Origin: Isoetes taiwanensis | Taxonomy: Eukaryota > Streptophyta > Lycopodiopsida > Isoetales > Isoetaceae | Assembly: GCA_021234155.1 (NCBI GenBank) | Contig: JAJEKV010000131.1 | Coordinates: 1,537,288 to 1,601,287 of the forward strand | Direction: 5' to 3' | Length of the DNA stretch: 64,000 nt | Part shown: in pieces, positions 48,627-60,460 of the stretch | Numbering within the stretch: position 1 is the first letter of the stretch | Layout of the letters: each line of letters starts with the position of its first letter | Position numbers and translations under genes: made by a program | The notes under the pieces: model-generated | Seen by the model: only the letters and a program-made list of their open reading frames with translations | Told to the model about the DNA's origin: nothing | The model's database searches: none

Positions 48627-49983
48627 ATGGTAGCAAGAAATGATGTTATCAGAGCTCAAGAACTCAAGAAATGCAGTTAGGTTCTTTTCAGAAATGCTCA
48701 AGAAGAGCTCAAGAAATGTGGAAGCAGAGCATAGGGTAGCCATGGTAGCAGCGGGAGCAAGAGCAAAGACTACTCATGCCAGCCATAATAATCTTCACCA
48801 AGTGCCCCTCCAAATGCGAAGCTAGATCCAAAGATGAAGTGCTTGGGCGATAATGAGCCCCCCTTCTCATCATCGCAGATCCTCTGCTACCATGCGGTTC
48901 TGCCCGCATACCTTGATATTCCCCCTACTTTGTATCAGACCACATTGTTCTCACCTCTTTCTATCAGAACACAGGCAGAAAAATCGGGCAGCCTCTTCAA
49001 GATTTGACATGCGATTTGCCATATTACAAGAGCTACCTCGGGTTTTTGGCCCCGTGGAGGGGGGTTTTTTGCAGCCTACTTATCAATTAATCTTCAAAAC
49101 TCAGAACAATAAAGCATCCGAACTGTGGAAAATAATAGAAGAAATTAAGGAGGAACAATCTAACAAATTGGTTAAGAAGATCTTTGACACGTGTTAATTG
49201 GACATAAATTGGAATCCAAGCAAAAGAATCACGAATCCAATGATCAAAATCTGCTACCTCTATCCCCTCGACATCTGCACCCCCCCCCCCCTTTTTTTAA
49301 AGGGAGGAAGAATTTGTATTCAAAAGATTGGAAGGATACACACATAAGTAATCCCTCAATGCTTAGATAAAAATTCACACCATTGCATCTTCCTTGGAAA
49401 GACTACTATAGGAGAAACTCAACATCTTCATCTTTCGAATTTCAATGCAAGAAATAAAGATCCTTACTAGTCAGATAAAATGAAGCATACGGTGTCCATT
49501 ACAACATCTAAAGGACTGCCATAAGCAAATCTTATACCATAATCCCGATGCTGCCAGATCCTAGAATATATCAGTGCCTTAGCAAGAATACCCATTCTTA
49601 GACATATCAGTAGTTGAGTGATCTTGGCATAACAGTACCCAAGAACAAAGATAGGAATTTTTTGAAGCGAATCATCCTGCCCGAATGGGAGACTGGCCTA
49701 TAAGGTGGAAAAGAAGAGTTTGTCATCAAGATTCAGGTTATGGATAGGAAATATTATGTAGTTTTTGCAGTGAAAACCATTTGGTCCGAATGAAATTTCT
49801 TGAAATGAATTTTATTATGCCATTACCTTTCACTCTTTCTTACTAGCAGAAAGATTCAGCCTTTGCAATTGATGATTAGAAAGATTATGTTTGGGTCCGA
49901 AAAACTATGCAGATGATTCCAGAATTACTGATATGGAAGAGGTAGTGAGAAAAGGATATGTGGCAGCAACTAAGTGGTCTTCT

Positions 49984-50185
49984 CAAGCACTGTTATGCTT
50001 GATCCATTTGGATTTCATCTGCTCAAATACTACTATGTTTGAGCAAATGCTTTATCAGATATTGATATGCCTGATTTGAGCATTCAAGCACTACAGTGCT
50101 TGATCCATTTGGATTTTATCTGCTCAAATACTGCAATGTTTGAGCAAATATTTCACCAGGTACTAATATGCCTGTTTTGGATTCT
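49984..50185. repeat. 101-bp imperfect tandem repeat (copy B)
   Basis: Counterpart of the copy A pair. The second unit here reads CACTACAGTGCTTGATCC where A has CACTCACGATTAACGATCC, so B preserves the match to unit 1 better. Confidence 0.7.
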
Positions 50186-50501
50186 ATTTGGCTGGTCATA
50201 TAGATACGAGACTTGGCTTTGCATGCCCAAGGTCATATATCTTCTTTATTATTTCAGTTTTCCAGACTATCTGCATATTCTACAGATTAAGATGTATCCT
50301 TTCGTGAGCCTTTGGCTCTTCTGGATTATCTTGCAATTCCTGGTTGTGTATTTTTGTGCTTAAAGTTTATATGATATTGGAGCATTCAATAAGTTTCTGC
50401 AGTCAAGAGAACAAAGATGTTGAGTCTACTCCTATAGTAGTTCCCTTACTGTAATGAAGCATTGTGTCTTTTTATATAATACAAAAAAAAAAAAAAAAAA
50501 A

Positions 50502-52012
50502 TGAAAGTTGTTATGTGGTGAAAAAGATCTACAACTACCTCAACAAGTCTGGATCTCAGGCAAAAGGGGCCTCAAAATGGAATCTCTCTATTGAAAATAT
50601 GCATAGACTATTCTCTACTATTTGGAATTCCTATTGCCATCCTAAAGTTAGTTACTTTATGTGGATTATGGGTAATCATAGTATTCCAAGTCTTTGCTCT
50701 CTTAATAAGAGGAATTCCACTATCTCAACTTCCTGCCCCCTTCTCTGTGGTCAGATAGAAAGCATGGAGCATATTTTCCTCTGCCCCCAACTAGTTCCCT
50801 TTTGGCAATGGGATTAATTCTGAATTCAATCTCACTCATGGGAATTTCATTCTGGACACGATTTAAAATGATAATTCTTTTAAAAATACTATTATGTTTG
50901 TAGTTATGTGGAATATATGGAAAAGCAGGAATAGGACCTTATATGGTAGCAAGAACTTCTCTATTATTTGGGTTAATTTGCACTTTAAATTTAATATTGA
51001 ATTATTGGCTACAACTCACAAGCAAGATGTTGGTGACAAATATGATAGAAGACATTGGCCCATTTCAGTTATTTAAGCTGAACTTATTTCGAACTGATCC
51101 TAATGCTGGTTTCTTTTCTAATAGATTACCTCGAGTTTTGTAAAAGCAAAGACATGATTAACACAACATTCACATATAATGAAGCCTCCATTTTCCAAGA
51201 CTATGAGATTACTTTAGGAAAGAAACTGGAAGAAATAGATTTGGAAGTTGCAATCAAGCTTAGTAGTGAAATGCAATTGTAGGAAAAAAAAATTGTTCGG
51301 CAAACGCATTTTTTGAGAAGGTTTATCAACTTAATTGTTTCTTCTACTTTTTGTCAGATGGCACAACAGGCTCACTAACATGCAGTTTGAAAGAATAAGG
51401 GACTTATATTATATCAACAAAGGGCTTGCAGATGCCTATGGCACCTTGATGTTTTTATTTGCAAGGAATGATCCAATATGCCTAATTGAGAAGTGTGGTT
51501 GGACCAATGAAACTTCTTTCCTCAGTTGACTTCCCCCTCCTTATAACTTTTTGGATAATAATTCTGCTTTCCATTCCTTAACTTCGGATCCAAATACCAA
51601 TCCTCCTTTATGAATCCATCTTGCTTTATCCACCTTGCTAGCCCTCTCTCTTACCTTTCTTGTCTCTTACTTGCTCCTGATGTTACTGTGGTTCTCTATT
51701 TTATTAGGTATCTATGGCAGGTTTTTTGGTCAGCCCCAAAGATTCAGATTGGCTTTTTCAGGCTGAATTTATATGGTGACTTATGCATCGGTTTCTTAAA
51801 TTCAGAAAGAAATCTTCTTCATGGAGTTCTTTTTCCACTCTTTCTCTATTCACCATATAATTATTGTGATTTTTGTGGGGACTAAGATCTCTAATTCGGG
51901 TATTTTGCCTCTCCCATTCTCTTTTTGGAGAATGGGTATCTATGCTTTCTTTTGTTGTTATTTCCATAATTATTGAATAAAAAACTTTCTAGCTTTCAAA
52001 AAAAAAAAACCA
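50502..52012 (+). pseudogene. 5'-truncated LINE, zf-RVT end with 3' UTR and poly(A) (copy B)
   Basis: Duplicate of the copy A LINE end with the same zf-RVT frame (50,464-50,817) and IWKSRNRTLYG frame (50,894 onward). The 3' UTR has about 12 extra bases near 51,702-51,716, and the A run (51,998-52,010) is slightly longer. Confidence 0.72.
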
Positions 52013-53025
52013 ACAGAAATTCAAAACACAATTGGAGCTTACCAAGGTTGCCCGCTCTGTCGAATCCTCTTTGGACTCTATATTGATGGGTTAGAAGTGT
52101 GGTTGAGAGAAAGAGAGCATGTAGATTCTTGTTTAGAACACTACGTTTTTTAACTACTGCGTTATGCTGACGATGTTGAGCTTATATCTGAAACTCCAGA
52201 TGGTCTCCAGAAACATCTTAATAATTTGAAATTCTTTTGTGAGACTCATAAGATGAAGGTAAAATTGTGCAAGTACAAAATAATGGCATTTGGGTCTTCT
52301 AATGCCTTAGCATTCTATTATAAAGGTGAGCTTCTTGAAACAGTTAATTGATATAAGTATTTGGGATTGGAAGTAACATCAAATTTCAAATGGAAAGAAT
52401 GTATGCGCAAGAGGCTTGTTGATGGGAGAGCAGCTCATTATGGGATGCTCTCAAGATGTTATAAAGCCTTTTTGATTGTTTTTGGACTTAAGAAAATGTT
52501 TTTCAAAATACTAATGCAGACTGTGTAATTGTTTGGCGTCCTGATTTGGGGGCCCTTTATTTCAGCAAAAATGTAGTGCCAATTTGAGTCCATCCTAAAA
52601 ATCTTTTTATATGAGGAGTTGAATGTGAAATCACAGACTCCTTTTGAAATTATATTAGCTGAGATTTGGCATGATAACTTTAAAAGTAGAGGCTCTTTGC
52701 CTTACAATTAATTTTGTAAATAGTTTGAGAAAATTGAAGGATGATAGGTGGCCGAAGTTGAGCTTGAATTTGAACACTAAATAGTATCAGGATGTGATGT
52801 CTTGGCAAATTGGCTGGATATAAGTGTAGGAGCTTTTGTATAATCTCTAGTTATAGATAAGCTTTGGGCCATAAAAGCTTCAAGGCTTGCTTTTTATCAG
52901 AATGAAATTAACCCGATGTTAATTTATACTTGTCAGAATTACTTGCATGCATATATATCTCCACATTTGAAGCATGTAATTGTTCGATTTAGATCGAGCT
53001 CGCACAAATTGCACAAGACAGGGAG
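52013..53025 (+). pseudogene. LINE RT fragment abutting the previous poly(A) (copy B)
   Basis: This is the better copy: EIQNTIGAYQGCPLCRILFG and GLYIDGLEVWLRERE, then RYADDVELISETPDGLQKHLNNL, MKVKLCKYKIMAFGSS, and YKYLGLEVTSNFKWKE. The C-terminal HVIVRFRSSSHKLHKTG (about 52,975-53,022) stops where another LINE's DTVNRNNLWQRMEL begins, so the last zinc-binding part is lost. Confidence 0.7.
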
Positions 53026-54550
53026 GTGACACAGTAAATAGGAACAATCTCTGGCAAAGAATGGAACTAATTGGAGTTCTAATGGAGCTAAGCCAAGCAG
53101 TCAAGATACTATATAAAAAGTTCTTGGTGCATCTTTCCTTCCCTTATGTGAATGAATGTGAAGATGTTGTGGTGAGTAGTACTGGAGTCAAACAAGGTTG
53201 CCCCTTATCTCCTATATTGTTTGGGTTATTTATTGACGAGTTGGAAAACTGGATGATGGAACATGGAGAAGATGGAAGATTGATGAATGGCTATATGATA
53301 TTGCTTTTGCTTTATGCAGACGATGTCGTCATCATATCTCGCTCAGTAACAGGGATGCAGAAACACTTGAATGCTCTCGCACATTTGTGTGATAGCAAAG
53401 GGATGCAAGTAAATTTAGCAAAAACAAAGCTGTTAGTCTTTGGAGCAAATAAAACAGATCATCTGGCATTTTACTATAAGGGCATGTCAGTAGAGTTATA
53501 AGCTCATATGAATATCTGGGAGTGGAAATTGATAAGAGTCCTAGTTGGAATATGGTCGTAGAACACAGAGTGAATGCAGGATTGAAAGCCTTGTATAGCA
53601 TGCAACGTAGAAGTGGTAAAGCTGAAATTTGGAATTTTAGCATGAAAAATATGTTATGTAAGACACTTGTCCAGATAGTATTGCTATATGATTGTGAGGT
53701 TTGGGGGCCAGGATTGGCAGCAGACATGAAAAAAGGTAGAGAAGGTGCAAAAGAAGTTCCTTAAAATGGAATTGGGCACAAAAGCTCAAACCCCATATGA
53801 CATGATGTCGGCCGAATGTGGTATGATGCCTGTAGAAGCATAAGCTTCGTGTAACTTGATTAGATATCTTTGTAAGATACGATTTGAAATGGCTATGATA
53901 GTTTGCCGCATTTGGCAATGGAGGAGACAAAGGTGAAGGGTTGGTATGCTGATGTGGAGGAATGGATGTGGAAGTGGGGGGCAAATATGCAAGATTTGTA
54001 TATACATCGCAAAGATATTCGAGCATGGGTTACAGGACATGTTATTATGAAGAATTGGAGAGTTTCGGAAATAAAGGAGTTCTACAGACAATATATTAAT
54101 CCAGAACTCCAACAGGCCAGGTACTTGGGAGAAGGTATTTCTTTGAAACTTAGACACTCTATTAGCAGAATGACACTTACCTCGCACAGACTTGGTGTGG
54201 AAGTTGGTAGATGGGGGGATATTTCACATGAAATGAGGGTTTGTAAGACTTGTAATATGCAGGAAGTGGCGGATGAGCGACATGTGCATGTATAATATCT
54301 CAGTGTCAACTCTATTGGAGTTTTTTAATTTGGAAGGAAAACTTATAGGGAAATTTTTAAGAGATGTCCTAAATTTGCGGGAGCAAATTAGTCATAATTC
54401 ATTTTTGAGAGAAGTTTTGGGAGAAGAGACTAATGCATTACTGTATGAGGATGCATTAGATGATACTTTCTATAATGTCGAATGTACATGTTGAACTTCT
54501 CATAGACCTGGTGGTCTGCAGACGTGAATAAAAAAATATTTCATTTGAAA
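53026..54550 (+). pseudogene. LINE ORF2 C-terminal half, RT to zf-RVT, with 3' end
   Basis: From DTVNRNNLWQRMEL the frame passes GVKQGCPLSPILFGLFIDEL and LLYADDVVIISRSVTGMQ (YADD at about 53,314), MQVNLAKTKLLVFG, then after a frameshift YEYLGVEIDKSPSWN, MKNMLCKTLVQIVLLYDCEVWGP, WYADVEEWMWKWGANM, and a terminal HRLGVEVGRW...CKTCNMQEVADERH zinc-binding motif (about 54,190-54,290). The 3' UTR ends in GAATAAAAAAATATTTC (about 54,525-54,545). The 5' endonuclease part is missing. Several stops show that it is inactive. Confidence 0.78.
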
Positions 54551-54566
54551 AACATTTCATTTCTCT

Positions 54567-54612
54567 CACATATGCGTGCGCGCGCACGCACGCACGCGCG
54601 CATGCACGTGGG
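54567..54612. repeat. (GC)n/(CA)n alternating purine-pyrimidine repeat
   Basis: TGCGTGCGCGCGCACGCACG and the following CACGCGCGCATGCACGTG form about 45 bases of strict purine-pyrimidine alternation, able to adopt Z-DNA, just downstream of the LINE 3' end. Confidence 0.85.
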
Positions 54613-55200
54613 TGCACGCATACACACAATAGAACTTCCTACTACACTCCAATTCCAATTGTATTAATGATGCATTTGAACTGCGATCTTTACAAAACCA
54701 TAAACTACCACAAGCGCACAACAATACCCTAAGCTCCATGCATTCCATTATGTCTACCCATTCTATTCTATTCCATACTATACATTCCATTAATACTATC
54801 CGTTTTATGTGCATATGTGTACTGCAATGCACCCTTAAAACCCGTTACACTTGGCACTACATTACATCTAAAAATGCAATTACATTTTTAGTTTTCTTAT
54901 TCCATCTACAAACTCTTATCACTTTTACCTATTCCACACAATTACGACTAATGCCCAACATCACATAATTAGACGCACGTTTCTAATCAAGTTTTGGTTA
55001 CAAAAGGTTCTATAAGGCAACATCATCGTTGAGGGCACAAATACAATCATACCATAACGTTCAGAAATGATTTTTTCTATTTTTTCATAACCAAAAGGTT
55101 GTAAAGCCTTGATATGGATCTTGGGTTCCAAAGTCTAATTTTGGCATCGCCAACCTGGCATCTTGAAAGAACATACTGGATTTCTATTGTGTCTGGTCCT
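54613..55200. other. Unassigned AT-rich stretch
   Basis: No gene or repeat recognised. There is a CATTCCATTA/TCTATTC-rich segment at 54,738-54,795. Confidence 0.35.
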
Positions 55201-55260
55201 TTTGGACTAGTGGTAACACACTAGTTTTAGAACAACTACGTCTCGAGTTCAAGAGCACCT
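55201..55260 (+). repeat. SINE-like tRNA-derived repeat
   Basis: GGACTAGTGGTAACACAC (box A-like) and GTCTCGAGTTCAAGAGC (box B-like) about 30 bases apart. It is related to 10,628-10,682 and 36,858-36,912, sharing AGAACAACTAYGTCTCGAGTTC. The body and tail were not delimited. Confidence 0.5.
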
Positions 55261-55420
55261 AGAGTTGCATTTTGTATAATTCCATCCCGTGGTGTCTATC
55301 TATCTTTCTAAATGTTGAAAACTCAAGAAGCTATTAAGAAACAAACAAGCGTGTGAGAAAGTGAGAGGGGAAAAGAAAAAGAGGAAGCTTGAAATGAAAA
55401 TCCAACCTGTGAATATCTTG

Positions 55421-55681
55421 AAGAACCAGAACCAAAATTAAGCTCAAACTAGACAAGGTTTGAACTGCCCTTGGTACAATTTGCATATTACATGGTTTAT
55501 CTTTTTCTGTATGTTAAGTCTGGTATATCAGCTTGAAAGATATACTTTTTCTGATGTATTTACCTTAGTATGAATATAAAAAAAACCTTGCCTTCAAAAA
55601 AAAAAAGAACCAGAAACAAAATTAAGCTCAAACTAGACAAGGTTTGAACTGTCCTTGGTATAATTTGCATATTACATGGTT
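55421..55681 (+). mobile_element. Short 3'-end retrosequence with 77-bp flanking duplication
   Basis: A 77-bp sequence (55,421-55,497) is repeated at 55,605-55,681 with three mismatches. Between the copies lie 107 bp (55,498-55,604) ending in an A run. This is the structure of a 5'-truncated LINE or other retroposed 3' end with a target-site duplication. A 77-bp duplication is much longer than the usual 5-20 bp. Confidence 0.75.
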
Positions 55682-56640
55682 GCCATGCCCGGACCTGGGG
55701 TACTGACCCTTTTAAACTAACCCAGAAATGTTTTTACTGTCCCCAAATATAGAACAACATAGGACAAGAAATGGGCTAGAAACTATCCAGACGTGCACAA
55801 GTTTGTAGGGGGTTGCTGGGAGTTTTACAGGAGATTTGTATAAAGATGATGCTAGATATGAGCATGTTTATGTCTTATAAATGTTGGATGTTAAAAGTGG
55901 GTTCGACTTCACAGGTCTGATGGCGGCGACAAATATTTAGTAAAGTTCAACTGGATGGTGTTGCATGCAAAAGCATAATGTTATTATAGTACACATTTTT
56001 TATTTTCAAAGTAAATAGCATTTGCCTAATGTAAGGTGGGCACCAATGTGAATCGATGCAATCGATTTAGTAAGGATTTTATTGATAAATACATATATCA
56101 TGTCCACACCTTCTTGCTGCTTCATAGGAAGATAACTTTGGACGCTTATGGTCCTTTATGCTTACCATATATCTCCAAGGTATTTTATGCTTGCAAATAA
56201 ACACATACTATGCAAATATGAAACAAACATTAAAAAGAACCTTAAACATCAATGACCACTTTCCTTGGAATTTTGTTTCTTTGTCAACTGAGACAGGGCA
56301 TGATTTGTATTTTTGGTTGTTTTGTTGACTTGACTCGAGGTGGCGGGTTTGTCTCCTATATTGGTTCTCATTAAGCACAGCACTAGACAAACACAATGCT
56401 CTTAAAATGTTGCCCAAGGAACACATTTCTCAACTTAAACAGAAGCTTCTCCGTAGACAGAGTCTCGAACAACGTTAGACCTATTTCACGCGCAAACATC
56501 TATTCTATTCTTCCCATCTTAACACAAGAAAAAAAAAAACATGAAATGCCTGGCAACCCAAGAAGCTAAAGCATTGGAAAAAAAAAAACACGATTCACCA
56601 TAGTTTAGACTTTTGCTCAAAAACGGTCATACAATAGCGA
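55682..56640. other. Unassigned stretch
   Basis: No gene or known repeat recognised. Short frames on both strands match nothing familiar. Two A runs lie at 56,529-56,539 and 56,579-56,588. Confidence 0.35.
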
Positions 56641-56765
56641 CAATCTGTCCGGTAGAAATAGGCACAATTTTTTCATGAAATATCGACAATTTGTGTGAAA
56701 AAAACAAAAACGTCGCGATATACTTTTAGGGCACAGTTACACGGAAGAGCTTCCAGAATCCGGCG

Positions 56766-56779
56766 ATGGCGGTTTCGAG
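56766..56779 (+). CDS. Possible first coding exon (ATGGCGGTTTCGAG before GTGAGT)
   Basis: ATG in a strong plant context (CGGCGATGGCG) opens a 14-base frame (MAVS plus two bases) followed immediately by a consensus donor GTGAGT at 56,780. The preceding 60 bases are relatively GC-rich like a 5' UTR. No convincing next exon was found downstream, so this is only a candidate promoter-proximal exon. Confidence 0.2.
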
Positions 56780-57162
56780 GTGAGTGATCCGATGCCTTTC
56801 CTTTTCATTTTCAAACATTCCAATGCTTTTTCTTTTCTTTTAAAAGCAAATCGTGCGAACAAAATCAGTCTGGTTTTGTCAAGTCAAGCATTCTCGTGTT
56901 TCAGAACTAAAATGGTCTTAAAGCTCATACTACAAGTCTTCATTTTTCGTCTTCTTTCTGGAAGAAAACAGAATCCTGTGCAGCCATTGGACTTCAGAAA
57001 CACGGGATTTTTTCCTGCCCTAGTTTTCTTCTGCATTATTATTCTGTTTCTTGTTTTTTTCATAGCACCCAATTTGAAGGTCATACTAGTGATTGTTCAG
57101 TACCGACCATCATAAAATAAATATAAAATAATGTCAAGATACACGAGGACCACCATTTCTTA

Positions 57163-57350
57163 GGGTACATTCCCATGCAAACGACCCGACTTGGAAAATT
57201 GCATCCATACATGACAAAATGAACTTGCATACATCCCATAATTCTGCTTGCATTTCTGAAAAATCGAAGTCGGCTTTAAAATCGAAGTCGGTTTGCATGG
57301 GAACACACTTCAAACTTTGAAGTCATGTAGGCTTCCTTGGGAACATGCCC
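57163..57350. mobile_element. Tourist-like MITE (PIF/Harbinger type)
   Basis: The 188-bp element begins GGGTACATTCCCATGCAA and ends with the inverted relative of it (on the minus strand GGGCATGTTCCCAAGGAA). It is flanked by TTA (57,160-57,162 and 57,351-57,353). A 3-bp TTA/TAA duplication and GGGCATGTT-type ends are hallmarks of Tourist elements. A second, inner pair of inverted segments (CCCATGCAAACGACCCGACTT versus AAGTCGGTTTGCATGGG) strengthens the fold-back. Confidence 0.7.
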
Positions 57351-57510
57351 TTAAGAGGGTGGTTTTCCATTGTAGACATGACTCATATAATTATTTGACA
57401 TCATTTTAGGCTCATGTCATGCACAAGACACCTCTTAAAAAAATTGAAATAGTTTTGTTTACCATAGATATGGCATGTTACATTAATATAACACATGTTT
57501 TGCCTTTAAA

Positions 57511-57580
57511 ATAACAATTTTCCACTATGCAAATATGACAATGTCTTATAAATAACAATTTTCCACTATGCAAATATGAC
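57511..57580. repeat. 41-bp period direct repeat
   Basis: ATAACAATTTTCCACTATGC and the following AAATATGAC occur at 57,511 and again at 57,552. Confidence 0.85.
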
Positions 57581-58155
57581 TTCTAATACACTGAAAACAA
57601 CAAAAAAAATGCAACAAATTGTGATGATGCAGAGTCCAAACAATAGAGTCACAATCACCTGCAAAACATTAAGCTGATGCGGAGGTCTAGACATTACTGT
57701 CAGACTTACCTTCGCGGACACCACACACACAGGATTGAGGCCAACGTCCAAGCATCTTCTCCGAGCACAGCAGAGTCGCCACGCCAAGATGCCTCCGTGC
57801 CTGGCACCAAGTCACGGAATCTGCACATCATAGGGATCGTCGAGACAGATACAGAGGATCCAATGGATCTAGATGTGGCTATGCATTTCTTTACTGATGT
57901 CATGCATGTCCTTGCTATTGGTATTGTGTATACTGTTAGGATGGAGCTACATGCCTCAATCGTCCTCGCCACCTTTCAATTTGTTTTCAGGATGCGCTAA
58001 GTCGTCTACATATTCTTCAACATTACAACCACCTAACATGCACTACGTTCTCAATACAAGAAGATCTTTCTCCGATACAGCTGCGCAAGCGTAAAGACAA
58101 GCTTTGCAAAGTGAGGAAAGCACGCTAAGACAAGAAATGGGCAGTTTATCAAGGA
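57581..58155. other. Unassigned stretch
   Basis: Contains a 107-codon frame (57,677-58,000) with no family resemblance. It is unlike its surroundings only in being locally GC-richer (57,720-57,850). I cannot say whether it is coding. Confidence 0.3.
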
Positions 58156-58865
58156 GGCACAACGATTAATCTAGATCAATGGCCTTTTAAACTATGGATA
58201 GGCTAATTGTAAACAACCAATGGCTCACAAAAAAGCCCCTTTTTTTGTGTGTGGTGCATGATGGTCAACAACCAATGAAACCCCTTTGTGTTTGGTGCAT
58301 AATGGGCACATGAAGGGCTTGAAGGGCGCATATTCACAACACATTTCTTATTATAACTTTTGATCGTGAGCTCGCTTTGAGATGATTTTATTATGCTGGA
58401 AAGCTCTCTCTCCGAGATCTTTTGATAGTGTATGATATGGATATGTTTGCAGCATATTCACATCCTACCAACCCATTCCTTAATCTTATTGGATATTGTT
58501 TTATGGCTCATTCCGAATGAAGGTTGCAAAAATTACCATGCATTTTTTTTAGATTTTGAGGCAATTATTAAGCAAAATTCCAAGGCTTCTAGATCCTCCT
58601 GCGTTTGTTTGGGGCATATTCACACGCAAGTACAAATATTCACCCCTTATTTCTACACTATTTGCTATACTGTATAACAAGATTCGCAAAATACTATAAG
58701 ATTTCAAGCGTAATACTATATGGTGTTGATTTTATACGTGTAAAATACAATTATGAGGGCTCTCGCTGCCCTACGTCACCCCCCGTGTGAATATGCACCC
58801 AAACCAAAGGGGGTTTAAGGGGGATTTTAATTTAAATGTGTTGGACCCAATGGTTGTGTTAATAA

Positions 58866-58935
58866 ATGTCAATGGTAGTTATGTGTTGGTTGTTAATGTC
58901 AATGGTTGTTATGTGTTGGTTGTTATGTTGTTGGT
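58866..58935. repeat. Short tandem repeat in fold-back spacer
   Basis: GTCAATGGTWGTTATGTGTT plus GGTTGTTAAT is repeated with a period of about 30 bases, creating a VNGxYVLVV peptide repeat in one frame. It is not evidence of a gene. Confidence 0.7.
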
Positions 58936-59646
58936 TTTTATATGTTGGATGTTAATGGTTTGTGTTGCAAAAATTTTTTTTGCCCTTCGCCTTAGGGACG
59001 GCCTCCGGTGTGACAAAAATTTTAGAATTCAAACCAGTAAAAAACTAGAATTCATTTGAGGCTTTCATCACCTGTAGCTTTTGAATTTCATCACAATAAA
59101 ACAAATAGAACATAAGTAAAAGTTACCGTAAAGATAGAGCGGATTGATCCCATTATTCTAAAAGTCATAAAGTTTGCAACACCCATACACAAACATTTTT
59201 CAACTGGAATTCAACAGCAGCCTTTGGCCTCCATGGATTCTTGTGGTGAGAAACCAGAGTGGGAAACTTTTCTGCTTGTTAGCACAAGGATCTAGAAGCC
59301 TTGGAATTTGCTTAATAATTGCCTCAAAATCTAAAAATGCATGGTAATTTTTTGCAACCTTCATTCGGAATGAGCCATAAAACAATATCCAATAGCGCAA
59401 ACCTGTATTAATCAGTTGGTAGGATGTGAAAGCCTACCAAACCCGGCCGACAAATTGCTGTTTTAACATAGATAACTTAACCAAACATATCCATATCATA
59501 CACTATCAAAAAGATCTCAGAGAGAGCTTTCCAACGCAATAAAAATCATCTCAAACAGAGCTCTCGATCAAAAGTTATGATAAGAAATGTGTTGCCAGCG
59601 GGGAAACTGCACTACATGCGCCCTTCAAGCCCTTCATGTGCCCATT

Positions 59647-59817
59647 ATGCACCACACACACAAAAAGAGGGCTTTTGTTGTGAACCATTGGTTGTTGACC
59701 ATCATGCACCACACACACAAAAAGAGGGCTTTTGTTGTGAGCCATTGGTTGTTTACAATTATGCACCACACGCACAAAAAAGGGCTTTTGTTGTGAGCCA
59801 TTGATTGTTGACCATTG
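59647..59817. repeat. Three tandem 57-bp units in the right arm
   Basis: Units start at 59,647, 59,704 and 59,761, each beginning ATGCACCACAC and containing GGCTTTTGTTGTGA. The left arm has about two more degenerate units (58,206-58,305). Confidence 0.85.
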
Positions 59818-60377
59818 GAAAAAAAAAAAGGCTAAAATCAATGGCTCAGAAATCGTGCACTCTAGATGTACGCATTAGTACATCCATTTGAATACATCAC
59901 GAAATCATAGGAAAACCTTAGTGAAAAGCGTACAAAAACACAAAGAAAATCCCCTGTTATTATGCTACATATTGTTGTTATTATTTCATCTATTATTGTC
60001 TTCTGTAATTTTGAACTCACGCCCCATGATGTGCCCATCCCATGGCCCGCTATATTCTATGTAAAAAATCTCTACCTATCTATATACAATTTGCTAAATT
60101 TCCCTTTTTATGTGCACGTCTATATAATTTCAACCTCTACCTTTTTTCTACATTTTTTTTTCTTGTAATTAAATCTACTTTTATAGTAGAACAATGGAGA
60201 ATATTTTTGGCATCAAGAAATGCCAATTATCATATATGCAAACCTATATCCAGAATACCACATATACAAAAATGTTATGAAAACTTAGAAATGATAAGAT
60301 GAATATACAATGGTCGTTGTTGCCTAGGAGTCCATTTGACATTCAAATAGATAACAATGTTGGAGAAAAATAGGAAG

Positions 60378-60460
60378 AAATGCCCCTCGAGAATTGAACC
60401 CGACTTAATCCAATCGGAGGTTGTTGGTTGCAAAGTTTTGGAGCAGCACGTGCCTTAGCC
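60378..60460 (-). repeat. tRNA-like box B sequence, possible SINE
   Basis: On the minus strand CGGGTTCAATTCTCGAGG fits a Pol III box B, and TACAGGCTAAGGCACGTG about 50 bases upstream is a weak box A. Spacing and structure do not support a tRNA gene. Confidence 0.3.

Larger units (their letters stand above)
26015..53291. repeat. Tandem segmental duplication, copy B
   Basis: This is the second copy of the segment, about 27.3 kb. Its left edge begins abruptly inside a gypsy gag coding region, so the 5' LTR and primer-binding site of that element are missing. Its right edge is the position in a LINE reverse transcriptase where copy A diverges; beyond 53,291 the LINE coding sequence continues with a YADD motif, so the B side looks like the undisturbed arrangement there. 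Across the A/B junction the motif AGATTGATGA occurs on both sides (26,000-26,009 and 26,015-26,024), compatible with microhomology-mediated joining or with a mis-assembly. Confidence 0.92.
58156..59862. mobile_element. Fold-back element with long inverted arms
   Basis: The left arm (58,156-58,600) and right arm (59,288-59,862) are inverted copies. Shared segments include ATTGTAAACAACCAATGGCT, GGGCACATGAAGGGCTTGAA, ATAGTGTATGATATGGATAT and GGCTTCTAGATCCT in the left-arm sense. Right-arm expansion reflects extra copies of a 57-bp unit. The 690-bp spacer has no recognised gene. Long inverted arms fit a fold-back (Mutator-like) transposon. The outer ends are approximate and no target duplication was established. 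Confidence 0.72.

Noticed and set aside
57677-58000. 107-codon frame near 57.7 kb as a host gene
   Set aside because: No recognisable domain, start context or splice sites; kept only as unassigned sequence.
59647-59817. CRISPR-like array
   Set aside because: Three directly adjacent 57-bp units without spacers, within a fold-back element in a plant-like genome.
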